Origin: Bacteriovoracaceae bacterium
Lineage (GTDB): Bacteria; Bdellovibrionota; UBA1018
DNA: 9,071 nt
Direction of reading: 5' to 3'
Assembly (NCBI GenBank): GCA_947446835.1
Contig: CANFHS010000087.1
Location: forward strand, 1 to 9,071
Below, piece by piece: positions 1 through 5,864 of this stretch. Both the position numbers and the translations under genes were made by a program. How positions within the stretch are numbered: position 1 is the first letter of the stretch; each line of letters begins with the position of its first letter. The notes under the pieces are model-generated. The model had not been told where the DNA came from, did no database searches, and saw only the letters and a program-made list of their open reading frames with translations.

Positions 1-1712
1 GGGCCCACCAGGCGTTCCAGGCCCACGGCGGCCGCCCGCCCTACGAGTTTTCGATCGTGGCCGGGGATGGAAGGATCAACTCCGAGACGGGCGAATTCGA
101 AGCCTCCGACAAGCCGGGCACCGCGGTGGTCCGCGTGACGGATGGCGACGGGGGAGTCAGCGATTCGGTGGTGTCGGTCAACCCGCCCATCGCGATCCGG
201 CTGGAGCCCCAGGACCCGGCCAATCCCAGGTCCTTCGCTTTTTCGGTCGTCGGGGGCGCCCCTCCGGTCAGCTATTCGGTGGAAGAGAAGCCGGCCGGCA
301 GGAGTGCCGATGGCAATGCCGTGGGCACCGCGGTCCTGAAGGTGCGCGACAGTGCCGGCAATACCGAGGAAGTGGCGCTCAGGATCAACCGCACGGTTCC
401 CTTGTCCGCTTATCCGCCCATCCGCAACGTGACTCCGGGAGACCACGTGAACATCGTGGCTGCCGGGGGAAAACCGCCCTACGTGTTTTCGATTGTCCAC
501 GGTCAGGGCCAGATCCATGCCGCGTCCGGAGCCTACTCGGCGCCGACAGGCACGGAGTCGGAGCAGCAGGAAGTGGTGCGGGTCACCGATTCCAACGGTG
601 AATCGGTCGATGTGACCCTGAGTGTGCAGGGCAAGCGCTCGGGCCCGGGGCGCGCGATCGCGCTCGGGTTTGCCCACACCTGCGTGCTCTCCAGCGGCGG
701 GGTCAAATGCTGGGGCGACAACCGGCATGGCGAGCTGGGCACGGGAACGTTGCTGAGAAGCCTGCAGCCCAGGGCCGTCAAGGACCTGGGCAAGGACGTG
801 GTCTCGGTGGTGGCGGGCTACAACCACACCTGCGCGCTCCTGGCCGGGGGCCGGGTCAAATGCTGGGGCGACAACCGCTTCGGGCAGCTGGGCGACAATT
901 CCAACATCAACTCCGTGGTTCCGGTCGACGTGTTCGGCCTGAATGGCGGTGTCCGCGCCTTGGCCGCGGGCCAGTACCATACCTGTGCCATCGTGCGCGG
1001 CGGGGGCGTCAAGTGCTGGGGCTCCAATCGCCGGGGTCAGCTGGGCAACGGCCGGATCGTGGCCAGTCCTTATCCGGTCCAGGTTTCCGGCCTCAACCAG
1101 GGAGTCCAGCAGATTGCGCTGGGGGCTGCCCACAGCTGCGCCCTGCTCGAATCGGGTGCCGTGCGGTGCTGGGGTTACAACAACAATGGCCAGCTGGGAG
1201 ACGGTACCCTGGCCGACCGGCTGGTACCGGTCGAGGTCAAGGGGCTTCAGGCCAACGCCCGTTCCATCGCGCTGGGCGGGTTCCACTCCTGCGGCGTCCT
1301 GGATGATCGGGTGCTTTGCTGGGGCAACAACGGAATGGGTCAGGTGGGACTGGGGAATTCCTCCCTGCATGTCCTGATTCCCACCGAAGTCAAAGCCCTG
1401 CCTCCGGGGGTCCGGTCCATCGTGGCCGGCTTTTACCACACCTGCGCCCGCCTGGAGGGCAAGCCCGCGGTGGCCTGCTGGGGCTATAATCGCGACGGCC
1501 AGCTGGGCGACGGCTCGGAACACGTCCAGCGGAATACCCCGGTGGCCGTGGAAGGGCTGGGGGAAGAGGTGGAGGGTCTGGCTGCGGGCTCGGGGCACAG
1601 CTGCGCCTTGGTGCCGGCCGGGGCCCGGTGCTGGGGCCTGAACGACCAGGGGCAGTTCGGCGACCAGACCACCCAAAGCGCGAGCTTGCCTGTTCGGGCC
1701 GTGAACATCTAA
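1..1712 (+). CDS. Large surface/extracellular protein with Ig-like repeats and a seven-bladed RCC1-type propeller (3' part)
   Basis: The frame is open from the left edge (first full codon at base 3) to TAA at 1710-1712, so the true start lies upstream. A GTG at 57 is in frame but falls inside a repeat and is not a credible start. The first 650 bases encode three Ig-like beta repeats, each starting near a G-G-x-P-P-x-x-[FY]-S motif (around bases 30, 255 and 465). Two end in V-R-V-T-D and the middle one in the related V-R-D. From about 651 come seven RCC1-type repeats with the signature H-[ST]-C ... C-W-G-x-N-x-x-G-Q-[LVF]-G. Every cysteine in the visible part belongs to such a pair, 14 in all, suggesting one disulfide per blade and an exported protein. 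RCC1 propellers are protein-interaction platforms, and tandem bacterial Ig-like repeats usually act as stalks. Adhesion or surface display is inferred. No anchor or secretion signal is visible, so the N-terminus must carry it. The dehydratase gene follows after 27 bases. Confidence 0.85.
   Translation, partial: AHQAFQAHGGRPPYEFSIVAGDGRINSETGEFEASDKPGTAVVRVTDGDGGVSDSVVSVNPPIAIRLEPQDPANPRSFAFSVVGGAPPVSYSVEEKPAGRSADGNAVGTAVLKVRDSAGNTEEVALRINRTVPLSAYPPIRNVTPGDHVNIVAAGGKPPYVFSIVHGQGQIHAASGAYSAPTGTESEQQEVVRVTDSNGESVDVTLSVQGKRSGPGRAIALGFAHTCVLSSGGVKCWGDNRHGELGTGTLLRSLQPRAVKDLGKDVVSVVAGYNHTCALLAGGRVKCWGDNRFGQLGDNSNINSVVPVDVFGLNGGVRALAAGQYHTCAIVRGGGVKCWGSNRRGQLGNGRIVASPYPVQVSGLNQGVQQIALGAAHSCALLESGAVRCWGYNNNGQLGDGTLADRLVPVEVKGLQANARSIALGGFHSCGVLDDRVLCWGNNGMGQVGLGNSSLHVLIPTEVKALPPGVRSIVAGFYHTCARLEGKPAVACWGYNRDGQLGDGSEHVQRNTPVAVEGLGEEVEGLAAGSGHSCALVPAGARCWGLNDQGQFGDQTTQSASLPVRAVNI
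651..1712 (+). repeat. Seven tandem RCC1-type repeats of about 51 codons
   Basis: Repeats begin near bases 651, 798, 954, 1110, 1263, 1416 and 1575, so the period is about 147-159 bases. Seven repeats is the number needed to close an RCC1-type propeller. The last repeat lacks the tail segment, which fits closure by a segment from the other end. Blades 1 and 2 still share an exact 25-base match (700-724 and 853-877), one blade apart, suggesting fairly recent duplication or conversion. Confidence 0.8.
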
Positions 1713-1739
1713 AAGGGAAGTCCTAAGGACACCCACGCG

Positions 1740-2972
1740 ATGCCGAACCCCGACCAGGAAATCCGGACCACCTTGGCTGATATCCGTGCGGCACGCACGG
1801 AGCTCTCGAAGCTGCTTTCGCCTTCGCCCTTGATCCACAACGCCTGGCTTTCGGAAGCCTTCGGGTGCGAGATCTACCTCAAGATGGAGAACATGACCCC
1901 GATCGGGTCGTTCAAGATCCGGGGGGCGACCTACCGGATTTCCAGGCTGTCGGCCGAGGAACGCAAGGCCGGGGTCATCTGCGCCAGCGCCGGCAACCAT
2001 GCCCAGGGCGTGGCCTGGGGCTCGCGGCAGCTGGGAATCCGCGCCCGGATCGTCATGCCCCGCAGCGCGCCGCTCCTGAAGATCCAGAACACCCGGGCGC
2101 TGGGCGCCGAGGTCATCCTTTTTGGCGACAACTACGACGAGGCTTTCGCCGAGGCCCAGCGTCTCCGCGAAGCCACCGGCGCCACCTACATCCACGCATT
2201 CGACGACGACCAGGTGGTGGCGGGCCAGGGCACGGTGGGGCTCGAGATCCTGGAACAGCTGCCGGACGTGGACATGGTGGTCTGCTCGATCGGCGGCGGT
2301 GGCCTGATGGCGGGCCTTTGCCTGTCCATGAAGGAGCTCAAACCCGGCGTGAAGCTCGTGGGTTGCCAGGCCGCGGGTTCCCCGTCGATGGTCGAGTCGC
2401 TCAAGCAGGGACGCGCCGTGAGTCTGGACAAGGTGGAGACCTTTGCCGACGGCATCAAGGTGGGCAAGGCCAGCGAGCGCATCCGCAAGATCCTGGCACC
2501 CCGGCTCGACCACATGCTGGTGGCCGACGATGAGGCCATGGCGGCTTCCGTGCTCACGCTCCTGGAAAAGGCCAAGATCATTGCCGAGGGCGCCTGCGGC
2601 CTGACCCTGGCGGTGCTGCCGCAGATCCGCGAGGAGCTTCGGGGCAAGAAGGTGGTGCTGATCATCAGTGGTGGCAACATCGACGTGAACCTGCTGTCGC
2701 GGATCATCGATCGCGGCCTGATCCGCGCGGGGCGCCGCCTCCGGGCGAACGCCCTGATTTCCGATCGGCCTGGTTCCCTGGCCCAGCTCACCCAGCTCCT
2801 GGCCCAGCAGGAGGCCAACATCCTTCAAGCCATCCACGATCGGAACGAGCCTTCGACCCGGATCGACGAGACCGAAGTGGAGCTGACCCTGGAGACGCGG
2901 GGACCCGAGCACAGCGCGCAGGTCATCGAAGCGCTCCGGGCGCACTGCCTGAGGGTCACCGTCCTGCAGTGA
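1740..2972 (+). CDS. ilvA: Threonine dehydratase (threonine ammonia-lyase) with C-terminal ACT domain
   Basis: This PLP enzyme of 410 residues deaminates L-threonine (and usually L-serine) to 2-oxobutanoate (or pyruvate) and ammonia in the cytoplasm. The PLP lysine is K59 in G-S-F-K-I-R-G-A. The substrate/cofactor loop S-A-G-N-H-A-Q-G is at 83-90, the phosphate-binding glycine loop G-G-G-G-L at 185-189 and S-G-G-N at 310-313. Residues from about 335 form one ACT domain (D-R-P-G-S-L-A-Q-L), a likely allosteric amino-acid site. The length fits the single-ACT group of about 400 residues rather than the E. coli IlvA type of about 510 with a larger regulatory region. Whether it serves isoleucine synthesis or threonine catabolism cannot be read from the sequence. 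The ATG has AAGGA at 1725-1729, 10 bases upstream. The gene may be read through from the RCC1 gene, though the functions look unrelated. It converges on the FecR gene with 15 bases between stops. Confidence 0.95.
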   Translation: MPNPDQEIRTTLADIRAARTELSKLLSPSPLIHNAWLSEAFGCEIYLKMENMTPIGSFKIRGATYRISRLSAEERKAGVICASAGNHAQGVAWGSRQLGIRARIVMPRSAPLLKIQNTRALGAEVILFGDNYDEAFAEAQRLREATGATYIHAFDDDQVVAGQGTVGLEILEQLPDVDMVVCSIGGGGLMAGLCLSMKELKPGVKLVGCQAAGSPSMVESLKQGRAVSLDKVETFADGIKVGKASERIRKILAPRLDHMLVADDEAMAASVLTLLEKAKIIAEGACGLTLAVLPQIREELRGKKVVLIISGGNIDVNLLSRIIDRGLIRAGRRLRANALISDRPGSLAQLTQLLAQQEANILQAIHDRNEPSTRIDETEVELTLETRGPEHSAQVIEALRAHCLRVTVLQ

Positions 2973-2987
2973 GCCTTCGCCCGGGCC

Positions 2988-4112
2988 TCAGAACTGGGGC
3001 TTGAAGGTCACGATCAGCCGCGCAGGCAGGGTGGACTGGTTCGGCGTGAGGGGCTTGATCGCGGAGTCCGGGCTGAACGTGCCCGGCAGTCCGATGGGGC
3101 CCATGGGAGGAGGCATGTTGCCTTGGGTGCTGCTGATGGCCTGACCGATGGCCGCCATCGTGGCTGCCACGTTCATCATTCCACCGCCGCCACCGCCACC
3201 ACCACCACCAGATCCATTGCCGGGACCGTTGCCCGGACCATTTCCGGGTGCGTTGCCGGGGCCATTGCCAGGTCCGTTCCCGCCTCCCCGCGAGGGCTCG
3301 GCGGGCGCAATGGTGATGGCCTGGACAAAGGTGGCGTCCGCCTTCTTGGCCTCGGACTTGATCTCCTTGAGCTGGTCCATCGAAAGGTTCACGACCTTGG
3401 GGGGCTCGGACGCGAGGGCGCGACCGCCCTCCTGCTTGGCGTCACCCTTGGATTCGACCGTGGTCAGCTGGAGCTGGGTGCCTGAGGTCAGGGCAATGGG
3501 GGTGGCGCTCTTGGCTCCGGCCTCGGCGCTCACGGTGGTCTCGACCTTGCCGTGGATGACGGTGACCTTGGTTTCCTGCTTGCCGATCACGGAGGACTTG
3601 TCGCCCTTCGGACCTTTGGATTCCTTTTCGACGGGGGCATTCACCTCTCCCGCCTCCACGACGAATTCGGTGCCACGCACGCCCATGGTCGCGGCCCGGG
3701 TCTTGATGCTGAACTTTCCGCCCGTTCCCACCGGCGTGTTCACCGAGGCGCGGATCGTGCCGTAATCCATCGACATCTGCACCGTGCGGTCGCTGCCGGC
3801 CTTGAGCTTGTATTCGTCGACCTTGAACAGGGTCGACTTGCCCAGGTCGAGGATGGACTTGTCGGTCATCAATAATTTGGCGGAAGCCGAGCTGCTGGTG
3901 TTGATCAGCGTGCCCTTCTCGATCGCGTCTCCGGCCTTCAGGAAGCGCATCTCGGGTTTGCTGGAGTCGACGTTCCTGACCAGCACCTTGCCGCTCACGC
4001 TGACCGCCTTGCCGGCAATCTCGTTGGCCATGGCTGCGCCCGTGCCGAGGCAGACCCCTGCGAGGGTGGCGCATGCGAGCCTGATCCGGGAGGAAAGGCG
4101 GTTGCGTTCCAT
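2988..4112 (-). CDS. Secreted FecR-domain protein with Gly/Asn/Pro-rich linker
   Basis: The protein has 374 residues from the ATG at 4110-4112. This start gives a clear signal peptide: basic M-E-R-N-R-L-S-S-R, a hydrophobic core to about residue 27, and likely cleavage after A-M-A (27-29). An ATG at 4217 would add 35 non-signal residues and lies upstream of the likely promoter, so I reject it. Residues about 31-195 match the FecR family: beta-rich, with L-K-A-G-D-x-I near 58-64 and the hallmark M-G-V-R-G-T-E-F at 143-150. Classical FecR is an inner-membrane anti-sigma partner with a cytoplasmic N-terminus. Here a signal peptide replaces that part and no sigma factor gene is adjacent, so anti-sigma action is unlikely. 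The tail has six G-N-x-[PS] units (278-301), ten glycines (302-311) and an end in T-F-K-P-Q-F. It is probably a periplasmic or envelope-exposed scaffold or ligand-binding protein. It is divergent from the TPR/barrel gene, and the shared control region suggests joint function. Confidence 0.85.
   Translation of the reverse strand: MERNRLSSRIRLACATLAGVCLGTGAAMANEIAGKAVSVSGKVLVRNVDSSKPEMRFLKAGDAIEKGTLINTSSSASAKLLMTDKSILDLGKSTLFKVDEYKLKAGSDRTVQMSMDYGTIRASVNTPVGTGGKFSIKTRAATMGVRGTEFVVEAGEVNAPVEKESKGPKGDKSSVIGKQETKVTVIHGKVETTVSAEAGAKSATPIALTSGTQLQLTTVESKGDAKQEGGRALASEPPKVVNLSMDQLKEIKSEAKKADATFVQAITIAPAEPSRGGGNGPGNGPGNAPGNGPGNGPGNGSGGGGGGGGGGMMNVAATMAAIGQAISSTQGNMPPPMGPIGLPGTFSPDSAIKPLTPNQSTLPARLIVTFKPQF
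3180..3281 (-). repeat. 12-base tandem repeats (Gly-Asn-Gly-Pro units) plus a ten-glycine tract inside the FecR gene
   Basis: Bases 3210-3281 hold six 12-base units encoding G-N-G-P, with one A and one S substitution. Bases 3180-3209 encode ten consecutive glycines by GGN codons. Codon usage varies within the units, so they are imperfect at DNA level. The segment probably forms a flexible linker between the FecR domain and the C-terminal 63 residues. Confidence 0.85.
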
Positions 4113-4118
4113 CCCTCT

Positions 4119-4148
4119 AGTGTAACTTTCAGGCCCGGTTTCCAACAA
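4119..4148 (-). promoter_or_regulatory. Possible promoter of the FecR gene
   Basis: On the minus strand TTGTTG (4143-4148) and TACACT (4119-4124) are 18 bases apart. TTGGAA (4140-4145) is an alternative -35 with a 15-base spacer. The -10 ends 6 bases before the ATG at 4112, so the transcript would be leaderless or nearly so. AGAGGG directly abuts the ATG and is too close to serve as a normal ribosome binding site. Matches are partial (-10 four of six). Confidence 0.35.
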
Positions 4149-4196
4149 GGGGCCAAAGTTGCCCAGTCGCAGCGGCAACTTGGCAGCATTGGAAAC
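4138..4196. promoter_or_regulatory. Interrupted inverted repeat at the centre of the divergent FecR / TPR-barrel control region
   Basis: The outer arms GTTTCCAA (4138-4145) and TTGGAAAC (4189-4196) are perfect complements. The inner arms at 4152-4163 and 4174-4184 pair over 11 bases with one bulged A. A 6/4-base internal mismatch separates inner and outer stems, and the central spacer (4164-4173) is 10 bases. The dyad centre is near 4168.5. It could be an operator for a dimeric or tetrameric regulator acting on both genes. A cruciform or RNA hairpin is also possible. Confidence 0.6.
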
Positions 4197-4217
4197 GCCA
4201 CGTTCCTCCTTTATCAT
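4189..4217 (+). promoter_or_regulatory. Possible promoter of the TPR/barrel gene
   Basis: TTGGAA (4189-4194, four of six) and TATCAT (4212-4217, five of six) are spaced 17 bases apart. The -35 box lies in the right arm of the inverted repeat. Transcription would start around 4224-4226, at or just before the ATG at 4226, giving little or no leader. Confidence 0.4.
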
Positions 4218-4225
4218 GGACGCTC

Positions 4226-5848
4226 ATGGGTCATGGGCGACACGGCAAGGGTTCGGCACGCGCCGTCCTGAAATGGGCGACTCTCCTGGCAGTGGGAGCG
4301 GCAGGTGTTTCCGCGCGCGCCGAGGTGCCCGACAACCTGGAGCCCGACTACGCGGAAGCCGTCCTGGCGTTCAATGCCCGGGATTATGCAAAGACCCTGG
4401 AAAGATTGAATTCGCTCCTGAAGGACCATCCCGAGGTCAACGAGTTCCTGGAGCTCAAGGCGCTCTCGCTGCGTGCCACGCAGAATGACGCGGATGCGGC
4501 GCAGATCTATAGGCAGCTCGTCGCGAACAAGACCCGCGAAGGACGTCCGCCGGCTGAGCTTGCGCCTTACCACTTCGAGCTGGCCATGATCCTGACCCGG
4601 CAGAAGAAGCCCGAGGAGGCCAAGCCGTCGTTCGAGTTTTCGATCGCCAACGGCTTCAACGTGGCGCCGTCCCACCTTTACACGGGCCTGGGCGCCTTCA
4701 ATGCCGGGCGTTGGGCCGAAGCCGAGGGGCATTTCCAGGGCGTCTTGTCCGAGAAGCTGCGCGACCTCAAGCCGGTCGCCCACTTTTATCTGGGCCAGAC
4801 CTACATGCGGCTGGAGTACCCGGCCGGTGCCACCGCGAGCCTGGTCGAGGCGAGGCGTGCCTCGCGAAGCCTGCTCGATGACGCGGACACGGATCCGGAG
4901 ACCCGGAAGGTGGCCCAGCAGATATTCGATGCGACCGAAGCCTCGCTGGCTCCTTATGACAAGGGCCAGTTCTTCGGTTATGTCGGGACGCTCTCCGGTT
5001 ACGACAGCAACGTGCTTTACGTCCCCAGCACGGGATCGAGCGCGGCCTACACGACCGGCAAGGCCTCGATGAAGCAGACGCTGATGGTCGGTGGCGGCTA
5101 CGCCAGCTCATCGATGCGGGCCTTGCAGTTCGTCCCGAGCCTCAAGTCGAATATCGGCTACAACTTCAACAAGGATTCCCAAGGGTACCAGTTCGCCACG
5201 ACGGTGGCCTCCTTTTACGTGACGCGGAATCCCGTTGCCCCTTTCTCGTTCGGCGTGAAAGTGGACGCAAGCATCGTGTTCAAGAACGACGTCGACGCGG
5301 ACACGGGAAAGGGCGTTTATCGCCCCTACAGCCGCAGCGCTTCCCTGGGGCCGTACTTCCGCTACCAGGTCAGCCGCGGCCTTCAGCTTTCGCTGGAGAT
5401 GACGGGCGAGCCCAAGAAGTACCTGGATGATCCCTACACCACCCAAAGGCGCTCGGGCAGCGGCTACGCCGTGCGGGGTTACCTGGCCTCGGACTCAGGT
5501 TCGCGCTTCTGGAACCCCACCGGGTCGTTCCGCTACGCCAAGGACAACGCCGAAGGCACGGAGTACCTTTCCAGCACGGTGGGGGCTGACCTGATGGATG
5601 TGGTGCACTGGAGCGACAAGGTGGATCTGACCGCCACGGCCTCGTTTTATCGCCAGGCATTTCCGCTCCACAGTGTCTCCGAGCGGCGCGATGTGAACCT
5701 GGCTGTGCAGCTGGGCGCCTCGTGGAAATGGAAACCCAGGTGGACCGTTCTGGGCAACCTGGGTTTCACGAGAAACAATTCGAATTTCGAGACCGTCTAC
5801 AGTTACAACAAGGCTGAATTCGGGGGCGGGATCACCTACTCGTTCTGA
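4226..5848 (+). CDS. TPR protein with C-terminal outer-membrane beta-barrel (Slam-like architecture)
   Basis: The protein has 540 residues. A signal peptide covers residues 1-32 (basic start, hydrophobic L-L-A-V-G-A-A-G-V, likely cleavage after A-R-A). Residues about 37-240 are helical and TPR-like: A-E-A-V-L-A-F-N-A-R-D-Y-A-K-T-L-E-R-L-N at 43-62 is a good TPR unit, and others lie near 113-147 and 150-210. From about 249 the protein turns into alternating aromatic and polar strands, beginning G-Y-V-G-T-L-S-G-Y-D-S-N-V, and ends in G-G-G-I-T-Y-S-F with a terminal Phe as in BAM-assembled barrels. This order (signal, periplasmic TPR, barrel of about 290 residues) resembles Slam/DUF560-type surface lipoprotein assembly modifiers and related uncharacterised proteins. 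Transport of surface proteins is therefore a hypothesis only. The ATG at 4226 has only a weak GGA at 4218-4220. The gene is divergent from the FecR gene and convergent with a lipoprotein gene. Confidence 0.8.
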   Translation: MGHGRHGKGSARAVLKWATLLAVGAAGVSARAEVPDNLEPDYAEAVLAFNARDYAKTLERLNSLLKDHPEVNEFLELKALSLRATQNDADAAQIYRQLVANKTREGRPPAELAPYHFELAMILTRQKKPEEAKPSFEFSIANGFNVAPSHLYTGLGAFNAGRWAEAEGHFQGVLSEKLRDLKPVAHFYLGQTYMRLEYPAGATASLVEARRASRSLLDDADTDPETRKVAQQIFDATEASLAPYDKGQFFGYVGTLSGYDSNVLYVPSTGSSAAYTTGKASMKQTLMVGGGYASSSMRALQFVPSLKSNIGYNFNKDSQGYQFATTVASFYVTRNPVAPFSFGVKVDASIVFKNDVDADTGKGVYRPYSRSASLGPYFRYQVSRGLQLSLEMTGEPKKYLDDPYTTQRRSGSGYAVRGYLASDSGSRFWNPTGSFRYAKDNAEGTEYLSSTVGADLMDVVHWSDKVDLTATASFYRQAFPLHSVSERRDVNLAVQLGASWKWKPRWTVLGNLGFTRNNSNFETVYSYNKAEFGGGITYSF

Positions 5849-5860
5849 TCCCGCCCCCGA
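5820..5860. terminator. Bidirectional hairpin between convergent genes
   Basis: Bases 5820-5834 and 5846-5860 are perfect 15-base complements, mostly G/C, around an 11-base loop. The left arm encodes the F-G-G-G-I-T stretch near the barrel protein's end, and the right arm starts with its stop codon (5846-5848). On the other strand it lies 4 bases past the lipoprotein stop. There is no clear U-tract on either side, so it may work with other factors or mainly protect mRNA 3' ends. Confidence 0.65.
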
Positions 5861-5864
5861 CTGA

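Noticed and set aside
57..59. GTG at 57 as the start of the RCC1 protein
   Set aside because: The frame is open upstream to the edge, and the residues before it (P-P-Y-E-F-S-I) belong to the same Ig-like repeat seen again near base 475.
1865..2821. Frames of over 200 codons overlapping the threonine dehydratase gene on both strands
   Set aside because: They are byproducts of GC-rich third positions; the dehydratase frame has all family motifs and a ribosome binding site.
2967..2997. Possible terminator hairpin between the convergent dehydratase and FecR genes
   Set aside because: Only about six base pairs with a bulge can form (TGAG-CC with GG-CTCA) and there is no U-tract, so it is too weak to call.
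3148..3765. A 205-codon plus-strand frame opposite the FecR gene
   Set aside because: It is an antisense shadow: a long proline run mirrors the glycine tract, and there is no family signal.
4206..4213. A perfect AAAGGAGG on the minus strand, resembling a Shine-Dalgarno site
   Set aside because: The nearest start codons (GTG three bases away, ATG about 15 away) open a frame overlapping the FecR gene in a wrong frame, with arginine/proline/serine-rich shadow composition.
4113..4217. An upstream ATG at 4217 that would extend the FecR protein by 35 residues
   Set aside because: The extension has no signal-peptide character and would bury the good signal peptide that starts at 4112. It also reads through the inverted repeat and likely promoter.
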